A stretch of DNA of 21,942 nt from a virus: positions 1 through 21,942 of IMG/VR virus record IMGVR_UViG_3300028666_000111; one strand, written 5' to 3'. Shown piece by piece: positions 7,679 through 16,513 of the stretch (its first letter is position 1; each line of letters opens with the position of its first letter). The notes under the pieces were generated by a model that worked only from the letters and a program-made list of their open reading frames with translations, was not told the origin of the DNA and did not search any database. A program made the translations under genes and the position numbers.

Positions 7679-10600
7679 TTAGCCTGCGGCTCCTATGCCG
7701 GCGGTGGCACCGAACGGAGTGGTGCGGTTTGCCAGTGGGATGATTCCACCGGGACGCTGCTCATCGATCAGGACCTGTTTGACCGTGGCCTGAACCTGCT
7801 TGTTGAGTCGATCAGCGAAGTCCGCAGAACCGTAGGTGGACTGGGTGGTGGACTGGGAGGTTGGGCCTGTGCCGGGGTAGTTGTGGATTGTGATGGCAAC
7901 GCTTGCTGCCGAGCCGCCGATGGCATTGCTGCCCCCAACTGATCCAACTGGACCACCCACATCGAACGGCTGCGCGATGATCCCGCCATTGGCGCTGAAG
8001 TTCTGCACGTTGGCAGTAGCGCCCGGATCACCCTCGTTGATGATGGAGTAGCCGCCACGACCGTTGGATTGGAGATAGGCGTGGTAGCCGGGAGCCTGAC
8101 TGCTGAGCTGGGACTGCTGCTCGCTTCGAAGCGAAGCCGCATTGTTGAGTACTCCTTGGGGAGATAAAGTGTGATAGGTGGTCTGGAACAGCTTTTCGAC
8201 TAGGAACGCCAGGAATGAGATGGCCGATTGAGCACCGATCTGGCCGAAGTTGGGACCAGCACTGCCGCCCCCACCAGAGCCACCAAACCCCGCCCCAGAA
8301 GTGTCGCTCGTACTGGTCGGAGCGTCGCCGCCATAGAGACCCGGATCACTGTAGCCGGACATATCGGCGGGAGCCCCGTTAGTGTTGATGCTGGAGAAAT
8401 CGATTAGCCCACTGTAACCGCTTGAACCGTCTTGCGCGTAGCCAAAAATCGGGCCGCCACCGGCCCGAGCCTGAACAGCGCGGCTTGTGAGAGCCTGGAG
8501 ATTCTGGGGGCCGAGGCGAGTTACGGCAGACTTCTTGAGGATGAATGCGCCCGGTGCCACGTTGGCGCGGACATCGTCTTTCAGACCAGACCCACCTTGG
8601 ACCAGCCCGCCACCAGCGTAGTTCAAAGCCTTGAGCTTGTCATATCCGATGTTCCGAGCGGCGCTGGGGCTGACGTAGTACTCGCCGCCAGTCAACATGG
8701 CGGGAACCGTGCCGCCTTCAGCGAATAGGCCGGGGATCGCACCGAATAGCTGCTTGATCGCGCTGCTCCCGAACTCAGATGAGATGTTCCCGAAGATGCC
8801 AGCGGCGAACTGGCGGAACGCGTCTCCCTTCTTGGTGTTGATCTGGCCTTGAGCGAAGGCGTTGAAGAACTTGGCGGTCGTGTCTACGACGTTTGCGCCG
8901 ACCTGAGCGCCGATCTCATTGATGTTCGCGGCGGCGTCAGATGCGGTTCCGATGCCCCGATTGAGGCCACTGGCGAACTGATTGAAGTAGGAGGGTGTCT
9001 TGTCAGCAATGTATGCGGGGACACCATCGCTGCTGATGCCAGCCGCGCTGGCTGAACTCGAAGTCGAGGCAGACTTAGAAGATGGGAGGGGAACACCGCT
9101 GATATCGGTTGAGACAGTTGCGATTGGCTTCGTGCCGCCACCAACCCCAGTTTTGAGTGAGGTCGTATTGTCCGCGATCTGCTTTAAGATGTCGTTGCTA
9201 GTCTTGACCCCGGCAATGATGCCGGTTTCACCCGTGGAGATTTGTCCGCTAGCCTGTAGCCCCCTCAGCGTATCCGCGCTCGCCCCATTTTTGCTCAACA
9301 ATTGTGCGGCGGCTGCACGTGGGTCAAACTGGAGAGCCTTGAGTGAATCCAGTGTGCGGTTTCCCAACAGAACATTGTTAGTCGTTCCACTGGCGATGAG
9401 TTCATTAGCCGACCCAGTGAGACTGTTGATGTCAGCACCGACTGGCTTACCGAGCTTTCGGGAGTTCAACGCCGAGAGTGTTCCCAGCACAGACTGCTGT
9501 CTCAGACCATCTTCAACCTCAGCCGTACCCTGACCACGCGGCAGGCCGAGTTGATCTAGAATCCTGCTCTGCTCCAGACTACCATTGACCTGCCCAAGCC
9601 GGCCATACCGACCCACACCCGGACTGGTGCTGGCGGCAATCGCTTCGGAGAACTTGTTGATCGATCCCAGGTTGAACGTGCCGCTTTGGAGAAGCTGGCT
9701 TTTCTGCTGTGCCTGAGCCTCAACCTTTTGAATCTCAAGAAGCTGTTGGGCGAGGATGTTCTGTTGGGTCAGTTTCTGATCTGCCAGACGCCGCATGTTC
9801 TCAGCGTCACTGTGGGCGAGAGAAGTTTGATTGTCCAACGACTTGATCACAGCCTTTTGCTCGTTGGTAGCCTGGGAATTCTGTCGTTCAAACGTCTTGA
9901 GTGCAGTCGATAGCTCCCCCGCCTTGCTCTGATCGATGTCGTTGATCGACTTGGCGATTCCGTAAAAGTCAGGATTGTTGCCTCCTAGCTTACCACGAAT
10001 GCTATCAATGCTTGCTAGGTTCTTATCGGTCTGTCCAGATGTAGCAAATCCCTGAAGGATTGTGGCGAACTTGACCACCGTAGCTGAGGCAGAGCCACCA
10101 AGAGCATTATCGGCCACGGTCTGAGCACCCGCCTTACCAGAAATACTTTGATAGCCCCCTGATCTCTCTCGCTCGTCAGCGGCGGTATAGACTTGATCAC
10201 GTTCCCGCTGAGCCTGTTCTTGCGCGGATTGGAACCTGAAGTTCGACGCAAGGTCTTCTCCATTTTGGAAAATCGCACTGCGATTGGTCAACCCACCTAC
10301 GCGAATTCGACGCTGACCAAGAATGGTCGAAGCCGCTTCGGTCAGATTACGACTAGATTCAGATGAGAATTGATTGAAGCTGCTATTGGACTCTCTAGTG
10401 AATGATCTATCTTGAACAGACTTCTCATTGTTGAATGATCTCTGGAGTTCGGCGTTGCGCGCCAATAGGCTACGAGAGTTGGTCGCGTTTTCTGCCGCGC
10501 TTTGACGTTCGTCAATCAGGTCTTGGATATCCTGTTTTATCTTGTCTGGGTTCAGACCCGACCCAATGTCCTTCAAACCGGCGGCGGCGGTAGACAAATC

Positions 10601-13600
10601 GCGCAGAGACGCGATCTTTCTGAGGAACGTGGCTAGGTCTTCATAGTTTAGCTTGGACAGCGCCTTGATGTTCTCGTCTACCTGCGCGGCAGGAACTCCC
10701 GCTCCTTGAAAGGCTTTTCTCAGTGGCTCTAACGCCTGCACTCCTGGCGAACCCCCTGGGGCAAAACTCCCAAGCCCTGGCGTCTTAGCATAAACACTCA
10801 ACAGGGAGGCTGACGAATTAAGGGCTCCCGTATCTAAACTTTGTCCAGACAGAAGATTGGCAACTGAAGCAGCTGCCGAACTTATAGAGTCGCCAGCCAC
10901 GCTAGCACCGGCAATCCCCTTGAGTGGACCAAATCCAGATACTCCGAGTCTATGCTCTCTGAGCCCAGCAATAGCTTCGGTCGAGATTCCTATCTGAGAA
11001 TCCCTGGCGGCCTTGGCGGTTATCTGATTTTGGACATTGTTCAGTTTATCTGGATCGGAACCAGCCTCAACGTATTGAGCGCGTAGTTTCTCGTCCGAGA
11101 TGGAATTGAAGACATCAAGTCTTTGACCTTCTAGCTTTGCTATGGTCTGCGACGAGGCTCCAGTGGCCTTGGCTTGAGAGATTTTGTCAACGGCAGCACG
11201 ATAGTCATTATTCGTCTCGACAAGCCTTCTGTTCTTGCTATTGAGGTCTTCAACGCTTTTCGTGACATCGTCGAAAGACGCATGGAGTTTGGTAAGCGCA
11301 CCAACCAAAGCGCCAGCTACGGCTCCAATTGCCCCGCCAACTAGCGGACCGCCCAAGAGAGAACCGACGGCCAATCCGCTTCCCGCGAAATTAAGAGCAT
11401 TAGAGGCGGCTCCAACACCAATGCCTTGAGCGGTGCCACCAGGGGCTCCGAAAGCCGAGTCAAGCGCACCGCCGGCAAATGGCAGCGCGAAGGACGCGCC
11501 GAGCTGGAGGCCGACATTGCCGTTAAGGCGGCTGCGGAATCGAGAGAAGAAACCGGGTGTGTTGACTTCCGCTGCAATGGCCGCACTGGATGGTGCTGGA
11601 ATGCCCGACAACTCTGGCGGAATTGGTGCGAAGTTGTAGCCGGGAGTACCAACTCTAGCGTCTTCAGCGGCTTGAAGGCGGGCTCGATACGCCTCGTAGC
11701 GCCCTGACACATTGGAAAACTGACCATTAGGAAGACGCGCTTGGCCGCTCTCTCCATAAACGATTGGTGCGCCAGCTAGACTTGACAGATTGCGCTGGAC
11801 TACCGATTGAACAGGATTCAGCTCTGCCAATCCAGCTCTGATCTCGTTTGCTAATTGATTCTTGGTGACAAACGATGAACCGCCTTCACCTTCGAGCTGC
11901 GCGAATAGACGTTCCTGTTGAGCCTGTTTGGCGGCGGCCTCTTGCGCTCGGGTCTGATCATAGACTTGAGAGACGCCAGGAACTCTGCCGCCCAGTCCAG
12001 ATAGCTGTGCTTGTGCAAGATTGAAGTCTTCAGCGCGTTTCTGGTTGGCTAATGCGGTAGCCGCCACAGACGCCTCAAACGCCGACAGGGGTGGTCCGGC
12101 CTTCTGTGCAGAATTCGCCAGTTTCTCAAACACCTCGTTGATAGCATCCACGTTGAGATAAGCAGCACGAGCACTGGCCGCATCGTAAGATGAGGTTAGC
12201 GGAGTATGTGTCCGAATCGGATCAGTTCTGCTCAGTGCAAGGTCTAATGCAGAAGGCGGATCACCGGGAATATAGCCACCAGGAGCTATCGGGATAGACC
12301 CCGGCGGCAACCCATAGTGACTAATCATGTTCCGATTGAAGATCGCAGACCCGCCGTTAGCGAAGTTCGGTACAATGTACTCCGAGTCGTTTGCGACGAC
12401 CGATCCGACCCTGCCGTTCCCAAACGGGAAGCTGTTCAGGACCACTGGTCGCGCAGAAGAAGGTGCTCCACCCACACCAGATGCAATCGCCGCCGCCTCA
12501 CTACCAAGCGGGAGATAACCCCCGGCGAATCCACCTCTCTCTGCAATGATCTTGGTCACCCCGGCGATCTCAGCCGTGGCCGCACCTCTTGCCGCTGCCC
12601 CCGCAGCCAGATACGACTGGACCAAAGCAGCTTTGTCGGCTAGATTGGTCATTGCGGCCAACTGCTCTCTCAGTTCGATTCCGCCTAGCTTGTATAGGTT
12701 GACAATCTGAGCCTGTGTGGCCTCCTGCTGCTTTGCCGCCGTATTCAACCCAGTCTGACTCAAGATGTCGTTCTTGAGAGCGTTGAACGTTCGTATCGTG
12801 ATTGCGCCAAGAGCCCTAATGAGGATCGGCCCCAGCCCGAACACTACAGCATTGCCGAACCCCTCGATGAATCCCTTGGCAGCCTGTTCGCCACCGGTCT
12901 TCGCGTCAGCATTGGCGTGTTCCAGCGCAGCGGTGATGGGGTTGTTGGTCAGACCTGAGAGCGGCCCGCGAACCAGCGGCGACAAGACCTGATTGCCGAT
13001 GTTGGACCCAATCTGTTTGAATGCGGACTGGAAGTTCTGGATCAGTGAGGTCAGCTCGCGGTTCTGAACCTGCATTCTGACAGTAGCGTTATCGGTGCTA
13101 TTGGCAACCGCATTCTGAACCTGCACAAACGTGCCGTTCTGCTGGTTGAGAGTCGCGAACAGCCCCTTGAGAATGTCGAGTTGACGAGCCCCGCCCACGA
13201 TCTTGTCAATCCCGGCCTTGGCCGAATCCCCAGCCTGGTTATAGGTGGCGGCGAGATTCTGAATGATCTGGAGAGTCGGCAGGGCGTGACCAGCCACATC
13301 AGTCACCGCGACCCCGAACGCCTTGAGTTGATCCAGCGCCTTCTGGGGTTCAAGCCTCGTGAAGATCGTGTTCAGAGCCACGCCGATTGCGGCCCCATCA
13401 CGTTGAGTGGCCTGTTTGGCCGATGCAATCAATGCGATGAATTGATCTAGATTGACCCCGGCGTTCTGAGCGGTAGCCCCAAACCTCTCCATGGCTTCCG
13501 TGATATCCTTCGAGTTCACATTGAACTGCGAGGTCGCGGCCGATATCTTGTTCAGAATGTCATGGGTGTTGGACCCGCTTCTGGCGAAGATGTTCGTGGC

Positions 13601-14128
13601 AGCCGTCAACTGATCAACGGCCTCCTTCGCATCGATGTTGGCGATACGAGACAGGGTCAAAGCGTCCCTGGTACGTTTCAGACTCTCTTCCACCGACAGA
13701 CCTTGACGAACGAATGCTTGAGCGGCGGCGGTAGCGTTTGCGAACGAGGCGCTGGTGGATCGCGCCGCGTCGAACAGTCGATTTGAGTAGTCCGCAATCC
13801 CCGCTGAACTCAGTTTCAGTGTACTGTTGATGTCTCCAATGGCCTTATCCACCTCAAGAGTGGAGCTGACGATGTCCTTGAAGACCTTGATCGCACCGTA
13901 CAAGACACTGACTGAAGAGGTGAAGGAGATGACGCGCTGATTAGCTCGATCTAGATAGGAGGTGAACTGGGACACATCCTTAGAGAGGTCACCGAAGCCG
14001 CCGGCCGTCTCGATCTTCATCTTTAGGGTCGAAGATGGACCACGCTGCCATGCGCTGACCTTCCGATCTAGACTGCTGAAGTCTGGTTCGAATTCTACGC
14101 CTAGCTTGACTTGATTGATGTCTGCCAT
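7679..14128 (-). CDS. H: Tape measure protein (2149 aa)
   Basis: Sets tail length, threads through the tail tube and probably enters the cell envelope at DNA injection. Residues about 90-300 match the TP901-type tape measure core, helical with VDKAIGDINSTLKLS, SASFANATAAAQAFVRQG, TAATNIFARSG and AIGVALNTIFTRLEPQKALD. Residues about 872-946 form a Gly/Ala/Leu-rich stretch whose last part (916-945) could span a membrane. Residues 1150-1480 are largely coiled-coil, rich in Gln, Ser and Asn. Three copies of the G/S-E-Y-x-V-type cassette found in many large tape measures can be seen: SEYIVPNFANGG near 580, GGEYYVSPSAARNIGYDKL near 1810 and PGAFILKKSAVTRLGPQNL near 1855. The C-terminal 250 residues are Gly/Ser-rich. 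No peptidase or lysozyme domain is evident. Follows the 323-residue gene after 48 bp and precedes M by 3 bp. Confidence 0.96.
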   Translation of the reverse strand: MADINQVKLGVEFEPDFSSLDRKVSAWQRGPSSTLKMKIETAGGFGDLSKDVSQFTSYLDRANQRVISFTSSVSVLYGAIKVFKDIVSSTLEVDKAIGDINSTLKLSSAGIADYSNRLFDAARSTSASFANATAAAQAFVRQGLSVEESLKRTRDALTLSRIANIDAKEAVDQLTAATNIFARSGSNTHDILNKISAATSQFNVNSKDITEAMERFGATAQNAGVNLDQFIALIASAKQATQRDGAAIGVALNTIFTRLEPQKALDQLKAFGVAVTDVAGHALPTLQIIQNLAATYNQAGDSAKAGIDKIVGGARQLDILKGLFATLNQQNGTFVQVQNAVANSTDNATVRMQVQNRELTSLIQNFQSAFKQIGSNIGNQVLSPLVRGPLSGLTNNPITAALEHANADAKTGGEQAAKGFIEGFGNAVVFGLGPILIRALGAITIRTFNALKNDILSQTGLNTAAKQQEATQAQIVNLYKLGGIELREQLAAMTNLADKAALVQSYLAAGAAARGAATAEIAGVTKIIAERGGFAGGYLPLGSEAAAIASGVGGAPSSARPVVLNSFPFGNGRVGSVVANDSEYIVPNFANGGSAIFNRNMISHYGLPPGSIPIAPGGYIPGDPPSALDLALSRTDPIRTHTPLTSSYDAASARAAYLNVDAINEVFEKLANSAQKAGPPLSAFEASVAATALANQKRAEDFNLAQAQLSGLGGRVPGVSQVYDQTRAQEAAAKQAQQERLFAQLEGEGGSSFVTKNQLANEIRAGLAELNPVQSVVQRNLSSLAGAPIVYGESGQARLPNGQFSNVSGRYEAYRARLQAAEDARVGTPGYNFAPIPPELSGIPAPSSAAIAAEVNTPGFFSRFRSRLNGNVGLQLGASFALPFAGGALDSAFGAPGGTAQGIGVGAASNALNFAGSGLAVGSLLGGPLVGGAIGAVAGALVGALTKLHASFDDVTKSVEDLNSKNRRLVETNNDYRAAVDKISQAKATGASSQTIAKLEGQRLDVFNSISDEKLRAQYVEAGSDPDKLNNVQNQITAKAARDSQIGISTEAIAGLREHRLGVSGFGPLKGIAGASVAGDSISSAAASVANLLSGQSLDTGALNSSASLLSVYAKTPGLGSFAPGGSPGVQALEPLRKAFQGAGVPAAQVDENIKALSKLNYEDLATFLRKIASLRDLSTAAAGLKDIGSGLNPDKIKQDIQDLIDERQSAAENATNSRSLLARNAELQRSFNNEKSVQDRSFTRESNSSFNQFSSESSRNLTEAASTILGQRRIRVGGLTNRSAIFQNGEDLASNFRFQSAQEQAQRERDQVYTAADERERSGGYQSISGKAGAQTVADNALGGSASATVVKFATILQGFATSGQTDKNLASIDSIRGKLGGNNPDFYGIAKSINDIDQSKAGELSTALKTFERQNSQATNEQKAVIKSLDNQTSLAHSDAENMRRLADQKLTQQNILAQQLLEIQKVEAQAQQKSQLLQSGTFNLGSINKFSEAIAASTSPGVGRYGRLGQVNGSLEQSRILDQLGLPRGQGTAEVEDGLRQQSVLGTLSALNSRKLGKPVGADINSLTGSANELIASGTTNNVLLGNRTLDSLKALQFDPRAAAAQLLSKNGASADTLRGLQASGQISTGETGIIAGVKTSNDILKQIADNTTSLKTGVGGGTKPIATVSTDISGVPLPSSKSASTSSSASAAGISSDGVPAYIADKTPSYFNQFASGLNRGIGTASDAAANINEIGAQVGANVVDTTAKFFNAFAQGQINTKKGDAFRQFAAGIFGNISSEFGSSAIKQLFGAIPGLFAEGGTVPAMLTGGEYYVSPSAARNIGYDKLKALNYAGGGLVQGGSGLKDDVRANVAPGAFILKKSAVTRLGPQNLQALTSRAVQARAGGGPIFGYAQDGSSGYSGLIDFSSINTNGAPADMSGYSDPGLYGGDAPTSTSDTSGAGFGGSGGGGSAGPNFGQIGAQSAISFLAFLVEKLFQTTYHTLSPQGVLNNAASLRSEQQSQLSSQAPGYHAYLQSNGRGGYSIINEGDPGATANVQNFSANGGIIAQPFDVGGPVGSVGGSNAIGGSAASVAITIHNYPGTGPTSQSTTQSTYGSADFADRLNKQVQATVKQVLIDEQRPGGIIPLANRTTPFGATAGIGAAG

Positions 14129-14154
14129 TCCGTGAGCCCAATGCTCTAGAGGAG

Positions 14155-14165
14155 TTACACTGGAT
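14155..14165 (-). promoter_or_regulatory. Copy 2 of the conserved intergenic motif ATYYRGTGTAA
   Basis: Reads ATCCAGTGTAA and continues CTCC, giving ten bases identical to copy 1 (GTGTAACTCC). It lies in the 48-bp gap before the tape measure gene, 26 bases from its ATG. A small hairpin, CCACG-AAA-CGTGG, lies about 15 bases upstream, over the last codons of the preceding gene. Confidence 0.5.
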
Positions 14166-14176
14166 TCATCCCCGTT

Positions 14177-15148
14177 TTACCCACGTTTCGTGGCCCAGTC
14201 GATGACGTTGCCGCCACCTTTGACCATATCCTTGATAACGCTGGTCTGATTCCTAACCCCCAGCACCTGAGCATCTTCCTTCTTCATTCCAACCACCATT
14301 GCCCCCTCGTCATACCCACCCTGCTTCTCCAGTTCGGCCTTGCTCTGCTTGGCGGCACTCGAATAGTCTAACAGAAGGTCGGGATCATCCATGACGTTCT
14401 TGGGGAACTTCGACACGTCAGTCGTCTGATAGACGTTGCGGAACATGATCCCGTACGACAGGAGACGGACCTGATAGAAGGTGAGGTGGCAGATTGGCTT
14501 GCCGAAGAACTGACTCATGTTCTCCCCGGTCAAGCCGAAGTAGCTTTGGAAGAACGGCTGCATCGCAAGTCTCTTGAGATTCAGGTCGGAACAGCCTTCG
14601 ATGGCCGTGTTGTAGTCTTGGATGACCTGCTGGACCGCTTCGTTGGACAGGTACTCGAATTCTTCGTCTGTCCAGAGATTGACCTTCAAGTCCCTGTCTA
14701 GGAACAGGTTAGAGCAGATGTAGAAATCGCTCACTTCGTGGTCGGCATAGGACTCACAGGTGAGCCCAAGCAGCTGCTCCTTCTTCACCAAGAGGTCGGT
14801 CATTTTCTTCTCCTCGTCCTTCTGCTGTTTCAATAGTCCTTTGACCATGGACGGCATGGCCGAGTGCTTCTTCTTGCCCTCGATCAGACCATTGATCATC
14901 CGCCGAGTCGTCTCGATCTCCTTTTCCCTCTCGTCGGACCACAGCTTCTCTTGACGGAGTTGGACCATCCTCTCCTCGTTGGTAGCTATCCCTTGGCGTT
15001 TAGCCTCCTCGAAGTAGCCGTCACGAATCGAATCCTGATTGATCTGATCGGCATAGGACAAGTGCTTGATCCACGCTCGGTTACCCAGGATTACAGCGTG
15101 AGTCGCGCCGACCGTAATGTCGGCAAAGGCTTTCCTGAGGATGTCCAA
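14177..15148 (-). CDS. Putative tail assembly chaperone-position protein, second of pair (323 aa)
   Basis: A soluble, mostly helical protein with no domain I can name with certainty. Residues 50-130 look like a charged coiled coil (KLWSDEREKEIETTRRMING, then QQKDEEKKMTDLL). Residues 130-250 are a compact region with several Cys and aromatic residues (SDFYICSNLFLDRDLKVNLW; QPFFQSYFGLTGENMSQFFG), and the end is basic. It lies directly upstream of the tape measure, where lambda-like phages place the second (frameshifted) chaperone, T. I chose a TTG start at 15148: GGAGGT lies four bases upstream, and the next in-frame Met is residue 61. The frame is also open back to 15211, overlapping the end of the previous gene in the -1 frame, as in lambda G/GT, but I see no canonical slippery heptamer. 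The gene is clearly coding; the function is positional inference. Confidence 0.85.
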   Translation of the reverse strand: MDILRKAFADITVGATHAVILGNRAWIKHLSYADQINQDSIRDGYFEEAKRQGIATNEERMVQLRQEKLWSDEREKEIETTRRMINGLIEGKKKHSAMPSMVKGLLKQQKDEEKKMTDLLVKKEQLLGLTCESYADHEVSDFYICSNLFLDRDLKVNLWTDEEFEYLSNEAVQQVIQDYNTAIEGCSDLNLKRLAMQPFFQSYFGLTGENMSQFFGKPICHLTFYQVRLLSYGIMFRNVYQTTDVSKFPKNVMDDPDLLLDYSSAAKQSKAELEKQGGYDEGAMVVGMKKEDAQVLGVRNQTSVIKDMVKGGGNVIDWATKRG

Positions 15149-15152
15149 AGGA

Positions 15153-15158
15153 CCTCCG
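15153..15158 (-). promoter_or_regulatory. Ribosome binding site deciding the TTG start at 15148
   Basis: GGAGGT just after the previous stop, four bases before TTG 15148. It is the best Shine-Dalgarno in the window and supports TTG as the true start, since the next in-frame Met is 60 codons on. Confidence 0.65.
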
Positions 15159-15159
15159 A

Positions 15160-16011
15160 CTAGACTGAGGCGGCGACGGTAACCGTGGACGCTGGATCGC
15201 CAGTTTGTCCACTATCGGCCTCAACGGGAGCGGCTGGCGCGGGGGCTGCTTTCGCGGCGTCCTTCGCCTTCTGCCGAGCCTCCATCTCCTTCTTCAGCTC
15301 ATCATCAATCAGCCTAAACTGTTCGGGGCGATTCGCGCCCATGTTGAAGAAGTGGACGTAGGTCAGCAGCTTTTGGATGGCGGCGAGATAGAACTCGTCC
15401 TCACTCTCCTCCAGCTTCCAAGAGAACTCTTCCTTCTTCTCGAAAGTGTCTCCCTCGAAATAGGTCTGCCACTTGTCTCCGTGTTGGATGTAGACCAGAT
15501 TGAAGGCGAACCACTGTCCGAGTTGACTCTGGGCCTTGACTTCGGCCGTCTGTGAGAACACAGCCTCGTTGGCCGTATTCAGGTTGTTGATCTCGGCACG
15601 GACCCCGGCCAGCTCGATCTTGATCTTCTCGCGAGCCGCCTCGGGCTCATTGACGGATCGAACGAGATCGGATTCCAATTCGGCGTGGCGGGCGGCCAAC
15701 GTGGCGATCTGTTTACGCTCCTTCTCACTCAACACACCGTTGGTGAGGTCGAGGTGCTGGTTGACCAGGATAGACCGCTGGAGGAATCCATCCTTGATGA
15801 AGCGGTTGTACTCCTTGCCATAGAACAACTCGGCCTGCCGCAGCTCGCGGCGGGTGGGCTGTTTGAGACCCATCTTGGTGACGACGGGCTTCTTGACCTT
15901 TTGCGTTACCTTGGCCGGCTGGCCGTCGATGATCTTGTCTACTGTCTCGTCGTATTCCTTGACTACCTCCACGTCCCAGACGTGAAGGAATTTCGGTTGA
16001 ATGTCTGCCAT
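15160..16011 (-). CDS. Putative tail assembly chaperone-position protein, first of pair (283 aa)
   Basis: Unnamed structural or assembly protein. The region QPTRRELRQAELFYGKEYNR (51-70) followed by FIKDGFLQRSILVNQHL resembles a motif I recall from proteins of large tailed phages annotated as tail assembly chaperones. Residues 95-160 form a charged coiled coil. Residues 163-225 are aromatic and acidic (FAFNLVYIQHGDKWQTYFEG). From about 240 to the end the chain is a Lys/Ala helix followed by an Ala/Pro/Val tail that looks disordered. The ATG at 16011 is strongly supported by two tandem AAGGAC elements just upstream, which suggests high expression. It precedes the 323-residue gene by 11 bp and corresponds in position to lambda G. 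Function is inferred from position and a weak motif resemblance, not from a certain domain match. Confidence 0.85.
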   Translation of the reverse strand: MADIQPKFLHVWDVEVVKEYDETVDKIIDGQPAKVTQKVKKPVVTKMGLKQPTRRELRQAELFYGKEYNRFIKDGFLQRSILVNQHLDLTNGVLSEKERKQIATLAARHAELESDLVRSVNEPEAAREKIKIELAGVRAEINNLNTANEAVFSQTAEVKAQSQLGQWFAFNLVYIQHGDKWQTYFEGDTFEKKEEFSWKLEESEDEFYLAAIQKLLTYVHFFNMGANRPEQFRLIDDELKKEMEARQKAKDAAKAAPAPAAPVEADSGQTGDPASTVTVAASV

Positions 16012-16016
16012 GGTGT

Positions 16017-16028
16017 GTCCTTGTCCTT
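16017..16028 (-). promoter_or_regulatory. Double Shine-Dalgarno for the 283-residue gene
   Basis: AAGGAC occurs twice in tandem; the nearer copy is about six bases before ATG 16011. It fixes the start and suggests strong translation, unlike most genes here, which lack a clear site and are probably coupled. Confidence 0.65.
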
Positions 16029-16051
16029 GAGTTGGTTGCCGTGCCTTGAAA

Positions 16052-16067
16052 GTGTCTCTGTGTCTCT
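16052..16067 (-). repeat. Tandem 8-bp repeat AGAGACAC x2
   Basis: Two perfect adjacent copies at the end of the 112-residue gene and the start of the 54-bp gap before the 283-residue gene. This is the only gap above 40 bp that lacks the ATYYRGTGTAA motif. No function can be read from it. Confidence 0.6.
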
Positions 16068-16404
16068 AGCTCGTGTGGCGTTCGAGCAGGTCTATGAGGT
16101 CCGATACGTCTCTAATCATGTCATTTCCAGCCCTAAGCACGTTAGCCCGCATCACCGCGACCTTTTCCTCGGTAACGTAGTCCGCTAGGCTCACGTAGCT
16201 TTTATACTGCTCGGGAAGGGCTTCGTGCAGCTTAGACATTGCCTCATCGTGCTCGTCGAGGAGTGCTTCGAACTCATCCAGATAGACTCTCATCAATCGA
16301 TTGGTCCCCATCTGGAACTTCGCCTTGAGAAGATCGCGGTTTGACGGAAGCGTGAGTGTGCTGCCGTGCGGTTGCTGACATTGATTGTCTGATCCCTGTC
16401 CCAT
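16066..16404 (-). CDS. Hypothetical phage protein (112 aa)
   Basis: I do not recognise this gene. After a polar N-terminus of about 22 residues, rich in Gln, Ser and Thr, the rest is predicted helical and charged, with two amphipathic stretches (LMRVYLDEFEALLDEHDEAM at 37-56 and the C-terminal MIRDVSDLIDLLE). It has no membrane segment or signal peptide, and a single Cys (C9). It lies between the portal gene and the chaperone-position genes. A head-tail connector, scaffold or small adaptor is possible, but nothing in the sequence shows it. The ATG at 16404 lacks a clear Shine-Dalgarno; an internal Met at residue 32 is an alternative start. It follows an unusually long (109 bp), repeat-containing leader, so it may be separately controlled. 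Confidence 0.75.
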   Translation of the reverse strand: MGQGSDNQCQQPHGSTLTLPSNRDLLKAKFQMGTNRLMRVYLDEFEALLDEHDEAMSKLHEALPEQYKSYVSLADYVTEEKVAVMRANVLRAGNDMIRDVSDLIDLLERHTS

Positions 16405-16421
16405 TTGATGAATGCCTTGGT

Positions 16422-16463
16422 TGACCTGTTCCTTCTGACTCCTGACCTCGCTGACTCTGACCT
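16422..16463 (-). repeat. Cluster of TGACCT / CTGACT short repeats in leader
   Basis: On the plus strand TGACCT occurs at 16422 (one base uncertain), 16443 and 16458, and CTGACT at 16435 and 16451, forming an imperfect tandem repeat of about 16 bp. It lies in the untranslated leader of the 112-residue gene (AGGTCA and AGTCAG on the coding strand). Function unknown. Confidence 0.55.
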
Positions 16464-16475
16464 GTCCGCTACCTG

Positions 16476-16486
16476 TTACACTAGAT
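16476..16486 (-). promoter_or_regulatory. Copy 3 of the conserved intergenic motif ATYYRGTGTAA
   Basis: Reads ATCTAGTGTAA and continues CAGG. It lies in the 109-bp gap between the portal and the 112-residue gene, 71 bases before the latter's ATG. An inverted repeat, CTATTC-TC-GAATAG, at 16514-16527 covers the portal stop codon upstream of it. The element AGACAGGT or GGACAGGT follows both this copy and copy 1. Confidence 0.5.
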
Positions 16487-16513
16487 TTGTGCCGAGTTTC
16501 GCCTGATTATTCG

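Noticed and set aside
14181-14193. Hairpin CCACG-AAA-CGTGG as a terminator
   Set aside because: The stem is only five base pairs, lies over the last codons of a gene and is not followed by a T-run on the coding strand.
15160-15211. Slippery heptamer for -1 frameshifting in the 283/323 overlap
   Set aside because: I read each in-frame heptamer of the overlap; none fits X-XXY-YYZ. The closest, A-CAA-ACT, does not allow normal re-pairing.
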